Positions 16,743 through 25,424 are shown, counted from the first letter of the stretch. The stretch is DNA of 64,000 nt from Kitasatospora aureofaciens (GCF_001188955.3 NZ_JPRF03000032.1:248001-312000); one strand, 5' to 3'. Numbers and translations: made by a program. Notes: generated by a model from the sequence alone, not told the origin.

Positions 16743-16766
16743 AGGACCGCCCTCCCGCGGGCCGTC

Positions 16767-17372
16767 TCAGCCGCAGCAGGACTTGCACTCCTTCACCTGC
16801 ACGTTGTCGAGCACCGGGCCGTACGGGCCGCCCACCGTGCTCTCGAAGGCCAGCGTGGTGCTGGAGTTCTGCGCGACGAAGCTGAACTGCCGTCCGACGT
16901 AGCCCATCGCGGCCCTGGTCCTGCCGGTGACGTCGAAGGAGTAGTCCTGGAAGTCCTGCCCGTCGATGAGCGCCCGCCCGGTCCGGAGGGCGACCCCGCC
17001 GTCGGGGTTGCCGGCCAGCGCGTACGTCACCGAGTAGGTGGCGCCGGGGACGGTGGTGAAGGTCTGGGCGATGGTGCCGGCGGCGTTGCCGTTGAGGTCG
17101 AGAGCCTGGTCGCCCTCGGCGGCCTGCCACATGCCCGCCCCGATCAGGTCGACACTGCCGCTGGTGACCCGCCACGGGCCGATGGTCTGCCCGGCGGCGA
17201 ACTCGGTGAAGTTCCCCGCAGGCGCCTTGGGGGACTCGAAGCTGCCGTCGTCGAAGCGGCTGAACGCGCGGTGGCCGGCCGCCTGGGCCGGGGCGGCGAG
17301 CGCGGTGGTGGTCAGGGCGGTGGCGGCGACGGCCAGGGCGAGCGCGGCGGTGCGGGTGCGCGAGAACGACAT
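16767..17372 (-). CDS. secreted choice-of-anchor C / DUF642-like protein
   Basis: 201 residues from ATG 17372, which has GGAGG five bases upstream. Signal peptide of about 32 residues (MSFSRTRTAALALA... cut after AQAA), then a single beta-sandwich domain (NFTEFAAGQTIGPWRV, VDLIGAG, ALDLNGNAAGTI, VPGATYSVTY) of the choice-of-anchor C family, ending in CKSCCG. Such domains resemble carbohydrate-binding modules and sit on exported proteins. No membrane or sortase anchor follows, so it is probably released. Its position next to the chitinase suggests a role at polysaccharide surfaces (inference). Confidence 0.8.
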   Translation of the reverse strand: MSFSRTRTAALALAVAATALTTTALAAPAQAAGHRAFSRFDDGSFESPKAPAGNFTEFAAGQTIGPWRVTSGSVDLIGAGMWQAAEGDQALDLNGNAAGTIAQTFTTVPGATYSVTYALAGNPDGGVALRTGRALIDGQDFQDYSFDVTGRTRAAMGYVGRQFSFVAQNSSTTLAFESTVGGPYGPVLDNVQVKECKSCCG

Positions 17373-17703
17373 GGGTTCCTCCCCGAGTTCCGTGACTTTT
17401 CGGTCACTTCCGTGTTGCCGGGCCGAGTTGATCGGCCGCGAACAGAGCGTCGACCGTCCCGGCGAGCCGTGCCAAGACCGGGCGGGCGGCGCCCGGTGGT
17501 GCGGGGTGCCCCGGGGCGGGCTCTCGCGCGCCGGTTTGGCGGGGGCGGGGCCGCCGGGGCCCGGCGGGCCGTGCGGGGACGAACACCCCGGGCCGACGGC
17601 CGGGTGGGGTAGCCCGGTGGTGAAACCGGAGCCGCGCGCCCCGTCCGCGCCTCCATGGTGGGTCGATGAGCATATGAACAGCCTGGTGGTCGATGAGGGG
17701 TAG
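17373..17703. other. 331-bp gap upstream of the choice-of-anchor gene
   Basis: No coding region is supported. It holds an inverted repeat GTGAC-6-GTCAC (17392-17407) 20 nt before the start of the secreted-protein gene, a possible operator, and a short direct repeat (GTGGGTCGATGAG / GTGGTCGATGAG near 17663 and 17690) at the left edge of the aldo/keto reductase remnant. Confidence 0.5.
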
Positions 17704-17955
17704 AGGCTGGAATCGCAGGCCAACCTGGAGCTGGTCGGGCGGGTCAGGGCGATCGCCGACCGGCTCGGCGCCACACCCGCCCAGGTCGCGCTGGCCTGGA
17801 CGCTGGCGCAGGGCCGGTACGTCTTCCCGATCCCCGGCACCAGGACACCGCGCTACCTGCTGGACAACGCGGGCGCCGCCGGGCTCACGCTCTCCGCCGA
17901 CGACCTGGCCGAGCTGGACGCGCTGCCCGCCGCCGAGGGCGGGCGCTACTACTGA
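17704..17955 (+). pseudogene. aldo/keto reductase remnant, C-terminal 83 codons
   Basis: An open frame with no start codon, opening right after an in-frame TAG (17701) and ending TGA (17953-17955). It encodes NLELVGRVRAIADRLGATPA, QVALAWTLAQG, VFPIPGTRTPRYL and LTLSADDLAELDAL, which are the last third of a typical aldo/keto reductase (strand 8, NADPH-binding IPGT loop, final helices). The N-terminal roughly 250 residues with the Tyr/Lys/His/Asp tetrad are absent, so it cannot be active. The bases upstream show no AKR-like coding in any frame. Confidence 0.8.
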
Positions 17956-17958
17956 CCC

Positions 17959-18609
17959 TCAGCGCTCCTTCACCCACACCAGCTGCCGTCCGGTCTCGCC
18001 CGGGGCCCGGGCGGCGGCCTCGGTGACCCGGTCCAGCCGGTAGCCGAGCTTGCGCGGGACGGCCGCGCTGGCGCCGTTCGCCTGGTCGCAGCGGATCTCC
18101 ACCCGGGCGATTCCCGGCAGGGCCAGGGCGGCCTCGGTCAGCGCCCCGGCCGCGGCGGTGGCGATGCCGCGGCCGACGTGCCGGGCGGCGACCCAGTAGC
18201 CGATCTCCAGCGCGCCCGGGCCGATCCGCCCGTGCAGGCCGAAGGCGCCGACCACCCGGCCGGGTGCGTCGTCCAGGTCGGCCAGGTACATGAAGTCCGT
18301 GCCGGCCTCCCAGGCGGCGGTGCCGGCCCGGGTCAGCTCGGCGGTCCGGGCCCGGGTGGGGGCCTCGGCCGCCCACTCCATCCAGGGCCGCAGGTGCTCC
18401 AGGTTGGCGCGGACGGCCCGGTTCAGCGCCGGGGCGTGGGCGCTGCGACGGCGGTGCAACCGCAGGCCGCCGGGCAGCCGCAGCAGTTCGGGCGGCCGTC
18501 CGGTGGTCGCCTCGGGCGCCTCGGGCGCCTCCGTCGGTACCGCCGGGGCCGCCGTGCCCGCGGGTGCCGCCCGGGCGGGCTCGCAGGAGTGCGACTGTGC
18601 TCGGCTCAT
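17959..18609 (-). CDS. GNAT N-acetyltransferase, RimJ/RimL-like
   Basis: 216 residues from ATG 18609 (another ATG lies 36 nt upstream). After an Ala/Pro-rich 50-residue tail comes a GNAT fold: LRLHRRRSAHAPALNRAV, the VVGAFGLHGR strand, the acetyl-CoA pyrophosphate loop HVGRGIATAA (motif A), and GYRLDRV near the end. Homologues acetylate protein N-termini or small amines; the substrate is unknown. It ends 3 bp from the AKR remnant and is convergent with it. Confidence 0.87.
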   Translation of the reverse strand: MSRAQSHSCEPARAAPAGTAAPAVPTEAPEAPEATTGRPPELLRLPGGLRLHRRRSAHAPALNRAVRANLEHLRPWMEWAAEAPTRARTAELTRAGTAAWEAGTDFMYLADLDDAPGRVVGAFGLHGRIGPGALEIGYWVAARHVGRGIATAAAGALTEAALALPGIARVEIRCDQANGASAAVPRKLGYRLDRVTEAAARAPGETGRQLVWVKER

Positions 18610-18705
18610 GGCCGCGATTATGTCCTTGCCCCGGACCTGCCACATCCGGAAGGGGGCGCGACCGGAGCTCCCGACCGGGGGTGCGGGCGGCGCGCCCCCG
18701 GCGCC

Positions 18706-19380
18706 TCAGAGCCGGACCATCACCTCGTCGAGATCCTTGCGCCGCAGGTCCGGCACGCGCGCCCCCTCGGCCGGGTAGCCGACCGGGATCACGTACGCCG
18801 CGCGCTCCTCCGCCGGGCGGTCGCACACCTCGTTGAGGAACCGCATCGGGCTCGGCGTGTGGGTCAGCGTCGCCAGTCCGGCCTGGTGCAGCGAGGCCAG
18901 CAGCAGCCCGACCGCGATCCCCACCGACTCCTTGGTGTAGTACGGGCGCGGCGAGTTGGGCCCCTTGTGCACCTCGAAGACCACGATCACGGCCGGCGCG
19001 TCCTCCAGGAACGGCTTGTGCCAGTCGGTGCCGATCGGCGCCAGTGCGGCCAGCCACTCCTCGGACGCCCGGTGGCTGTAGAACTCGCGCTCCTCGGCCT
19101 CGGCCGCCTCGCGCAGCAGCCGCTTGCGCTCCGGGTCGGTGATCACCACGAACCGCCAGGGCTGGACGTGCGCGCCGCTGGGCGCGGTGCTCGCGGTGCG
19201 GACCGCCCACTCGATCACCCCGTCCGGGATCGGGTGGCTGTCGTAGTCGCGGACGGTCCGGCGCTGCGCCATCACGTCGTGGAAGGCCTTGCTGCGGTCC
19301 TCGGCCTGGTGGGCCGGCACCGTCATGGGGGTGAGCGGGACGGTCGGGTGGGACGCCCCTGCCACTGCGCTGTCAACCAT
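18706..19380 (-). CDS. nitroreductase-family flavoprotein, iodotyrosine-deiodinase-like
   Basis: 224 residues from ATG 19380 (ATG at 19326 is possible). FMN-binding nitroreductase fold: RRTVRDYDSHPIPDGV with the phosphate-binding Arg cluster, STAPSGAHVQPWRFVVI, HKPFLEDAPAVIVVF, and IPVGYPAEG near the end. The APSGAHxQPW motif places it near the BluB / iodotyrosine dehalogenase branch rather than oxygen-insensitive nitroreductases. Substrate unknown. Likely its own transcription unit, after the ABC-F terminator. Confidence 0.87.
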   Translation of the reverse strand: MVDSAVAGASHPTVPLTPMTVPAHQAEDRSKAFHDVMAQRRTVRDYDSHPIPDGVIEWAVRTASTAPSGAHVQPWRFVVITDPERKRLLREAAEAEEREFYSHRASEEWLAALAPIGTDWHKPFLEDAPAVIVVFEVHKGPNSPRPYYTKESVGIAVGLLLASLHQAGLATLTHTPSPMRFLNEVCDRPAEERAAYVIPVGYPAEGARVPDLRRKDLDEVMVRL

Positions 19381-19400
19381 GGCCGACAGCACAGCACATG

Positions 19401-19446
19401 ACGGCCACTCCGGGAAGAGGTAGAGACCAATTCCGGGAGTGGCCGT
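19401..19446 (-). terminator. hairpin after the ABC-F gene
   Basis: Perfect 11-bp arms ACGGCCACTCC / GGAGTGGCCGT with a 24-nt loop, 26 nt past the ABC-F stop and 20 nt before the nitroreductase start. Could also act as a regulatory structure of the nitroreductase leader. Confidence 0.5.
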
Positions 19447-19472
19447 CCTGCGCCGGGGAGGGTTGGGGAGGG

Positions 19473-21110
19473 TTACAGCTCGTGCACCCGGCCGTCACGG
19501 ACCTCGATCCGCCGGTTCACCGCCACGGTGTCCAGCATCCGCCGGTCGTGGGTGACCAGCAGCAGGGTGCCGGTGTACGAGCCGAGCGCCGACTCCAGCT
19601 GCTCGATCGCCGGCAGGTCCAGATGGTTGGTGGGCTCGTCCAGCACCAGCAGGTTGACCCCGCGCGCCTGCAGCAGCGCCAGCGCGGCCCGGGTGCGCTC
19701 GCCGGGGGAGAGGGTGCCGGCCGGGCGCAGCACGTGCGCCGCCTTGAGTCCGAACTTGGCCAGCAGGGTGCGCACCTCCTCGTCGGTGAACTCCGGTACG
19801 GCGGCCGCGAAGGCGTCCGCCAGCGGCTCCCCGCCCAAGAACAGGCCGCGCGCCTGGTCCACCTCGCCGACCACCACGCCGGAGCCCAGCACGGCGCTGC
19901 CGCCGTCGAGTTCGAGCCGGCCGAGCAGGGCCGCCAGCAGGGTCGACTTGCCCGCGCCGTTGGCACCCGTGATGGCGACCCGGTCGGCCCAGTCGATCTG
20001 CAGGTCCACCGGGCCGAAGGCGAAGTCGCCGCGCTTGGCGACGGCCGCTCGCAGGGTGGCGACCACCGAGCCGGAGCGCGGCGCGGTGGCGATCTCCATG
20101 CGCAGCTCCCACTCCTTGCGCGGCTCCTCGACCACGTCCAGCCGCTCGATCATCCGCTGGGTCTGCCGGGCCTTGGAGGCCTGCTTCTCGGTGGACTCGG
20201 CGCGGGTGGCGCGGGCCTTCTTGTCGTTGTCGCCGCCCTTGCGGCGGGCGTTGCGGACGCCGTGCTCCATCCAGTTGCGCTGCATCTGCGCCCGGGCCTC
20301 CAGCGAGGCCTTGGTGTCGGCGTACTCGTCGTACTCCTCGCGGGCGTGCCGACGGGCCACCGCCCGCTCCTCCAGGTACGCCTCGTAGCCGCCGCCGTAC
20401 AGGTTGACCTGCTGCTGGTGCAGGTCCAGCTCCAGCACCTTGGTGACGGTGCGGGCCAGGAACTCGCGGTCGTGGCTGATCAGCACGGTTCCGGCGCGCA
20501 GGCCCTTGACGAAGGACTCCAACCGCTCCAGGCCGTCCAGGTCGAGGTCGTTGGTGGGCTCGTCGAGCAGGAACACGTCGTAACGGGAGAGCAGCAGCGA
20601 GGCCAGGCCCGCGCGGGCGGCCTGGCCGCCGGACAGCGCCGTCATCGGCAGGTCGAGGGAGACCTTCAGGCCGAGCGAGTCGGCCACCTCCTCGGCCCGC
20701 TCCTCCAGGTCGGCGCCTCCGAGGTCCAGCCAGCGGTCCAGGCTCGCCGCGTACGCGTCGTCGGCGCCCGGACGGCCCTCGACCAGCCCCTCGGTGGCCT
20801 CGTTCAGTGCGGCCTGGGCGGCCGCGACACCGGTGCGCCGGGCCAGGAAGTCGCGCACCGACTCGCCCTCCCGCCGCTCCGGCTCCTGCGGGAGGTGGCC
20901 GACGTTGGCGCTCGCCGGGCTGAGCCGCAGCGACCCGCCCTCGGGGGTGTCCAGCCCGGCCAGCAGCCGCAGCAGGGTCGACTTGCCGGCGCCGTTCACG
21001 CCGACCAGGCCGATCACGTCGCCGGGGGCGACGACCAGGTCCAGGCCGGAGAAGAGGGTGCGTTCGCCGTGGCCGGCGCTGAGGTCCTTGACTACGAGTG
21101 TGGCGCTCAT
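19473..21110 (-). CDS. ABC-F family ATPase (first copy)
   Basis: 545 residues with two ABC domains and no membrane segments: Walker A GVNGAGKST (about 37-45) and GANGAGKST, Walker B FLLDEPTNDLD and LVLDEPTNHLD, signatures LSGGQ and the unusual LSPGE. Between the domains lies a long charged linker (Lys/Arg-rich, ARRKGGDNDKKARATRAES), the P-site tRNA interaction motif of ABC-F proteins, which act on ribosomes and either give antibiotic resistance or assist translation. The ATG start is preceded by a purine-rich stretch. A second ABC-F lies at 22916-24541; the two are divergent. Confidence 0.93.
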   Translation of the reverse strand: MSATLVVKDLSAGHGERTLFSGLDLVVAPGDVIGLVGVNGAGKSTLLRLLAGLDTPEGGSLRLSPASANVGHLPQEPERREGESVRDFLARRTGVAAAQAALNEATEGLVEGRPGADDAYAASLDRWLDLGGADLEERAEEVADSLGLKVSLDLPMTALSGGQAARAGLASLLLSRYDVFLLDEPTNDLDLDGLERLESFVKGLRAGTVLISHDREFLARTVTKVLELDLHQQQVNLYGGGYEAYLEERAVARRHAREEYDEYADTKASLEARAQMQRNWMEHGVRNARRKGGDNDKKARATRAESTEKQASKARQTQRMIERLDVVEEPRKEWELRMEIATAPRSGSVVATLRAAVAKRGDFAFGPVDLQIDWADRVAITGANGAGKSTLLAALLGRLELDGGSAVLGSGVVVGEVDQARGLFLGGEPLADAFAAAVPEFTDEEVRTLLAKFGLKAAHVLRPAGTLSPGERTRAALALLQARGVNLLVLDEPTNHLDLPAIEQLESALGSYTGTLLLVTHDRRMLDTVAVNRRIEVRDGRVHEL

Positions 21111-21152
21111 GATGGGCCGATTGTAGGAGGACCGGGCCCCGAGCCGGAAAAG

Positions 21153-21187
21153 CCCGGGGCCGCGGCTGTGGCAGCCGCGGCCCCGGG
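21153..21187 (-). terminator. terminator of the protease gene
   Basis: CCCGGGGCCGCGGCT / AGCCGCGGCCCCGGG, a perfect 15-bp stem with a 5-nt loop GTGGC, 28 nt after the protease stop and before the ABC-F start. Confidence 0.85.
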
Positions 21188-21215
21188 GGTGATCCGTGGA
21201 TCACTGCCTATCGGG

Positions 21216-22433
21216 TCACTTGGCCTTCTTGGAGAAGTAGTCGAACATGTGCGCCGCGACGTCCTCCAGGTAGGGGCCGGCCTCGTAGGTGTTGGCGCCG
21301 TTGCCGACGGAGGTGTCGCTGACCAGGGCCGGCTTGCCGTCCTTGGTGGCGTACCAGCCGCCGCCGCTGCTGCCGCCGGTCATGTTGCAGCCGATCATCA
21401 GCATCGCCGGGCGGTCCGGTACACCGGGCTTCGCGGCCGGCTTGCCGCCGTCGCAGTGCTCCAGCTCGACGCCGTCGAAGGGCTTGCCCTCCGGGAAGCC
21501 GTAGTTGGAGACGGAGGCGAGCTGGTCACGCGGGGCGTTGAACCACAGCGGCACCGAGCCGCCGACGGTCTCCTCCAGCGACTTGCCGTTCGGGTCCGGG
21601 TTGGCGACCTTGACGATGCCGAAGTCGTACTGGCTCCAGGGGCCGCCCTTCTCCGGGTCGGCCTCCTGCGTCCACTGCGGGGAGACCATGCCGGCGGTCG
21701 CGCCCCACTCGCCGTACGGCTCGGCGTCCTCCAGCTTGGACTTCTGCTTGTTGCCGTTGCTCAGCACGCCGTTGCTGTTGAAGGCCGGGGCGAAGGTGAT
21801 GTCGGTGTAGTACTTGTTGCCCTTGCCGCCGTGCAGGCAGTGGCTCGCGGTCCACACCAGGTTGCTCTTGCCCGGGTTGGCCGGGTCCGAGACGACGGTG
21901 CCGGAGCACACGTAGTCGTCGTTGCCGTCCTTGAAGAAGATCTTGCCGTTGACGTGCGTGTTCTTCGGGAACGGGTGCGCCACCGGCTTCGCCGCGACGA
22001 CCGCGGGCAGGTCACCCGGCCCGGTCGGCGGCTGGGCGGCGGTGGGCTGGGCCGGGGCCGCGCCGGTCGGCTGCGCGGTCGGCTGGGCCGGGTCCTGCGT
22101 CGGGGCCTGGCCCGGCGCCTGCGGCAGCGGCTTCGGCTTGGCGTTGAGCAGCTTCTGCAGGGTCCAGTAGCCCTTGACCGCCGGGGTGATCACGTTGGCC
22201 TGGGCCCACTTGTCCCAGTCCTCCAGCTTCCAGGTCTTCAGCTCCTGGACCGTCGGCAGCTTGAGCGGCGCGGCGCCCGGCTTCCCGGAGGCGGAGGCCG
22301 CGACCGTCGGAGCCGTGCTCTGGGCACCGGCCGGGTCACTGTTGTCCGGCCCGCAACCGGTGGCGACCACCATGGTCAGCGCGGCGACGGAAGCGCCGAG
22401 GACGGCACGGCTCGGCCGGGATATCGGTGACAT
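21216..22433 (-). CDS. lipoprotein serine protease, trypsin/V8-like
   Basis: 405 residues. Lipobox VVATGC puts the lipidated Cys at residue 27, so the mature protein is anchored outside the membrane. A Pro/Gln-rich linker (about 95-145) leads to a chymotrypsin-fold domain with the triad in TASHC (His), QYDFGIV (Asp) and TGGSSGGG (Ser). Extra Cys (CSGTVV, GCNMTGG) may form disulfides. Similar actinomycete proteins are exported, cell-associated proteases of unknown substrate. Start ATG with AGGGGG upstream. Confidence 0.9.
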   Translation of the reverse strand: MSPISRPSRAVLGASVAALTMVVATGCGPDNSDPAGAQSTAPTVAASASGKPGAAPLKLPTVQELKTWKLEDWDKWAQANVITPAVKGYWTLQKLLNAKPKPLPQAPGQAPTQDPAQPTAQPTGAAPAQPTAAQPPTGPGDLPAVVAAKPVAHPFPKNTHVNGKIFFKDGNDDYVCSGTVVSDPANPGKSNLVWTASHCLHGGKGNKYYTDITFAPAFNSNGVLSNGNKQKSKLEDAEPYGEWGATAGMVSPQWTQEADPEKGGPWSQYDFGIVKVANPDPNGKSLEETVGGSVPLWFNAPRDQLASVSNYGFPEGKPFDGVELEHCDGGKPAAKPGVPDRPAMLMIGCNMTGGSSGGGWYATKDGKPALVSDTSVGNGANTYEAGPYLEDVAAHMFDYFSKKAK

Positions 22434-22653
22434 GAGTTCAAATCCCCCTGTTGACTACCGCCATACGCCCTGTTCCTCGGGTACGGCCTTCGGGCCGCAG
22501 GTATGGCAGGTGAGGAGTCTGCCATGCGGATGAGGAACTCCTTACATCCGCCCCTCGCCGGGACGGGGGCTGTCACCGGATCGGCACGGGATCGGCACCG
22601 GGCCTTCGCCGGGGGGGAGGAAACGGCCCCGGCGGCAAGGCCGAACAAATCGG

Positions 22654-22682
22654 TTGCCTCCGTCCACCGGCCCGCCTAGCAT
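22654..22682 (+). promoter_or_regulatory. promoter of the second ABC-F gene
   Basis: TTGCCT (22654-22659) and TAGCAT (22677-22682) are separated by exactly 17 nt, a good housekeeping-sigma promoter. Transcription would start near 22689, giving an untranslated leader of about 227 nt. Confidence 0.65.
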
Positions 22683-22688
22683 GGTCCG

Positions 22689-22915
22689 TGTCATCCGCCA
22701 GACAAGGAGAAGGCCGTTGATCTACTGAGGTCCCGGGACACCGCCCCGCCACGCCAGGCCCTGCTCCTGCCGCGTGGTGCGCGAGTGTGCGACCTCAGTC
22801 ACGGCCCCGTGGCGCCCCTTAGCGCCGCCCTGTCCCTCGGCCGTTCCGGTTCCGCACCCGCGGTGTCTCCCCGTGTTGCTCCTCGTTCCTTCAGCAACCA
22901 CCCGGGAGGCCTTGC
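22689..22915 (+). promoter_or_regulatory. structured leader with mini-ORF ahead of ABC-F
   Basis: A ribosome site AAGGAG (22704-22709) is followed after 7 nt by TTG-ATC-TAC-TGA (22717-22728), a three-codon frame. Its stop lies in the 9-bp stem ACTGAGGTC (22724-22732) / GACCTCAGT (22791-22799), which encloses a nested stem CCACGC (22749-22754) / GCGTGG (22772-22777). Two more hairpins follow (22800-22812, CACGG-CC-CCGTG; 22811-22826, GGCGC/GCGCC). This resembles leaders of antibiotic-inducible ABC-F and Erm genes that act by ribosome-mediated attenuation; function here is inferred. Confidence 0.55.
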
Positions 22916-24541
22916 ATGGCACAACCCACCACCGCCGTCCTCTGCACCGACCTCGCGTTCGAGTGGCCCGACGGCAAGTCCGTCCTGGACGGATTCCACC
23001 TCGCCGTCGGCCCCGGCCGCACCGGACTGATCGGCCTCAACGGCGCCGGGAAGTCCACCCTGCTGCGGCTGCTCGCCGGCGAGCTCACCCCCACCGGCGG
23101 CACCGTCCGGATCGCGGGCGAACTCGGCTACCTGCCCCAGGGGCTGACACTCGACACCGGCCTGCGGGTCGACGAGGCGCTCGGCATCCGGGCCGCCCGC
23201 GAGGCCCTGCACGCCATCGAGTCCGGCGACACCGACCAGCGGCACTTCGACGCCGTCGGCGACGACTGGGACGTCGAGGAGCGCGCCCGCGCCACCCTCG
23301 ACCGGCTCGGCCTGCACCGGCTCGGCCTCGACCGCACCACCGGCGAACTCTCCGGCGGCGAGGCGGTGCTGCTGCGACTGGCCGCCCTGCTGCTGCGCCG
23401 CCCCGACGTGCTGCTGCTCGACGAGCCCACCAACAACCTCGACCGGGCCGCCCGCGAGCGGCTCTACGAGGCGGTGGCCGGCTGGCACGGCGTCATGGTG
23501 ATCGTCAGCCACGACCGCGAGCTGCTGCGGCACGTCGACCAGATCGCCGACCTCCGGGACGGCGAAGTCACCTGGTACGGCGGCAACTTCGACGACTACG
23601 AGCGCACCCTCGCAGCCCAGCAGGAGACGGCCGAACGGCTGCTGCGCAACGCCGAGGCCGAGGTCCAGCGCCAGAAGCGGGACTTGGTCGACGCCCGCAG
23701 CAAGCTGGAGCGCAGCGCCAGCTACGGCCGGAAGCGCTCGGTCACCCGCAACGACCCGCACATCTTCGCCGGAATGCTCAAACGCAAGGGCCAGGAGACG
23801 GCGGGCCGGCTCACCGGCATGCACACCGAGCGCCTGGAGGAGGCCAGGGCGCGGCTCACCGCGGCCGAGGAGGCGGTGCGCGACGACGCCGAGATCCGGG
23901 TCGACCTGCCGCGCACCGCCGTGCCGGCCGGGCGCGGGGTGCTCACCCTGCAGAAGGTCCGGCTGCCGGGGCTGCCCGGGCTGCCCGAGGGCGTCACCGT
24001 CGACCTCGACCTGCGCGGCCCCGAGCGGATCGCCCTGGTCGGCCGCAACGGTTCCGGCAAGACCACGTTGCTGCGCACCATCGCGGGCGAACTCGCCCCG
24101 CTGGACGGCATGGTCACCACCCAGGTGCCGCTGCGCCACCTGCCGCAGCGGCTCGACCTGCTGGACGACGAGCTGACGGTCGCGGAGAACGTCAAGCTGT
24201 TCGCCCCGGGCGCCGGGGACAACGCCGTCCGCGCCCGGCTGGCCCGTTTCCTGTTCCGCGGCGGCCGGGCCGACCAGCCGACCGGCACGCTGTCCGGCGG
24301 CGAGCGGTTCCGGGCGACGCTGGCCGCCCTGCTGTTGGCCGACCCGCCACCGCAGCTGCTGCTGCTCGACGAGCCGACCAACAACCTGGACCTCGCCAGC
24401 GTTCGGCAGCTCACCCAGGCGCTGGCCGCCTACCGGGGGGCGCTGGTCGTGGTCAGCCACGACCTGCCGTTCCTGCGCGGCCTTGGGCTGACCAGGTGGC
24501 TGGAGCTGGACGGCGGACTGAGGGCGGTGGATCCGATGTAG
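22916..24541 (+). CDS. ABC-F family ATPase, likely ribosome-protection type (second copy)
   Basis: 541 residues, two ABC domains: Walker A GLNGAGKST and GRNGSGKTT, signatures LSGGE in both, Walker B LLLDEPTNNLD twice. The interdomain linker (about 215-310) is helical and charged (RLLRNAEAEVQRQKRDLVDA), as in ABC-F proteins that enter the ribosomal E site. No membrane partner is encoded. The long leader with a mini-ORF favours an antibiotic-inducible resistance role over housekeeping. ATG start with GGGAGG 8 nt upstream. Confidence 0.93.
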   Translation: MAQPTTAVLCTDLAFEWPDGKSVLDGFHLAVGPGRTGLIGLNGAGKSTLLRLLAGELTPTGGTVRIAGELGYLPQGLTLDTGLRVDEALGIRAAREALHAIESGDTDQRHFDAVGDDWDVEERARATLDRLGLHRLGLDRTTGELSGGEAVLLRLAALLLRRPDVLLLDEPTNNLDRAARERLYEAVAGWHGVMVIVSHDRELLRHVDQIADLRDGEVTWYGGNFDDYERTLAAQQETAERLLRNAEAEVQRQKRDLVDARSKLERSASYGRKRSVTRNDPHIFAGMLKRKGQETAGRLTGMHTERLEEARARLTAAEEAVRDDAEIRVDLPRTAVPAGRGVLTLQKVRLPGLPGLPEGVTVDLDLRGPERIALVGRNGSGKTTLLRTIAGELAPLDGMVTTQVPLRHLPQRLDLLDDELTVAENVKLFAPGAGDNAVRARLARFLFRGGRADQPTGTLSGGERFRATLAALLLADPPPQLLLLDEPTNNLDLASVRQLTQALAAYRGALVVVSHDLPFLRGLGLTRWLELDGGLRAVDPM

Positions 24542-25294
24542 CTAGTGCTGCGAGTCCTGTGCGCCACGGGCCCCGTGGTCGTCCTGGGCGCCTTGGGCGA
24601 GCTGGGCGGCCTGGGCGTCGTGGTCGTCCGGTGAGTCCTGCGCCTCCTCGGCGAGCGCCCGGCGGGCCGTGCCCGCGACCAGCGTGCCCAGCCGGTCCAG
24701 CCCGACCACGAGGGCGCCGAGCACGACGAACTCGACGGTCAGCTGGGCGATCTGGCCCCAGACGTAGCCGTAGCCCTTGCTGGTCGGGTCGAAGAAGAAG
24801 TACGGGTAGGGCGTCGGGAAGTCGTCGAACAGGGCGTTGCGGGCGAGCACGACCGCCGCGTAGCCGAGCGGGAAGGCCAGCCAGAGCGGGATGTCCTTCC
24901 AGGCCGCCGCGTTGCGCGGCTTCAGCACCAGCCAGTCGACCAGCACCATCACCGGCGTGACGTAGTGCAGGAAGAAGGACGACCAGTGCGCCAGCCGGTC
25001 CGGCCCGCTGACCAGTCCGGGCAGCGGGTTGGCGCCGTGCTGGAGCAGGATGTGCGAGACCAGCCCGGTGATCAGGATGTACAGCGTGGCGGCCCCGCGC
25101 AGCCGGGGCGCGGGCGCGTCCACGGTGTCGCGCTCGGCCATCCAGTACACCGCGCCGATGAAGTAGCCGAGCACGATGACGTTGCTCTGCACGGTGAAGT
25201 AGACCAGCGAGGACTCGCCGAGGACCAGGCCGAGGCCCGCCGAGAGCACGATGCCCGCGCGCCACCACAGCGCCGGGCGGGTCCGGACGGTCAT
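24542..25294 (-). CDS. Pr6Pr family membrane protein
   Basis: 250 residues with six membrane segments (about 12-32, 40-60, 68-90, 105-125, 140-160, 185-210) and the family hallmarks YFTVQSN in helix 1-2, FFLHYVTPVMVLVDWL, and YPYFFFDPTSKGYG before the last helix. The C-terminal 40 residues are low complexity (Ala/Gln/Asp/His). Members are widespread in actinomycetes with unknown biochemical role. Its stop abuts the stop of the convergent ABC-F gene with no spacer. Confidence 0.85.
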   Translation of the reverse strand: MTVRTRPALWWRAGIVLSAGLGLVLGESSLVYFTVQSNVIVLGYFIGAVYWMAERDTVDAPAPRLRGAATLYILITGLVSHILLQHGANPLPGLVSGPDRLAHWSSFFLHYVTPVMVLVDWLVLKPRNAAAWKDIPLWLAFPLGYAAVVLARNALFDDFPTPYPYFFFDPTSKGYGYVWGQIAQLTVEFVVLGALVVGLDRLGTLVAGTARRALAEEAQDSPDDHDAQAAQLAQGAQDDHGARGAQDSQH

Positions 25295-25317
25295 GCGGCC
25301 ACCAGTTCGTTCCAGGC

Positions 25318-25332
25318 GATACGGGAGGTATC
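25318..25332. promoter_or_regulatory. candidate operator upstream of the Pr6Pr gene
   Basis: Inverted repeat GATAC-GGGAG-GTATC, 24 nt upstream of the ATG. Small, so of modest weight. Confidence 0.35.
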
Positions 25333-25397
25333 GGACAGTTGATCGGAAGTTCGTACTCTACGTGCTGCGCCCGGGAGATCGGAATCCGCGTTCCGGA

Positions 25398-25423
25398 CCC
25401 GCGGACCGCCGGGCGGCCGCGGG
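25398..25423 (-). terminator. terminator of the two-component operon
   Basis: CCCGCGG/CCGCGGG (7 bp) continued after a bulged A by CCGCC/GGCGG, starting 1 nt past the response-regulator stop. Confidence 0.7.
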
Positions 25424-25424
25424 T

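Noticed and set aside
22436..22463. tRNA-like TTCAAATCC stretch next to the protease start
   Set aside because: The flanking bases do not form a T-arm and no acceptor or anticodon arms are present. It is part of the start region of the lipoprotein gene.
19473..24541. Two ABC-F genes as one duplicated unit
   Set aside because: They differ in signature motifs (LSPGE versus LSGGE), linker and control, and are divergent; recent duplication is not supported by reading them.
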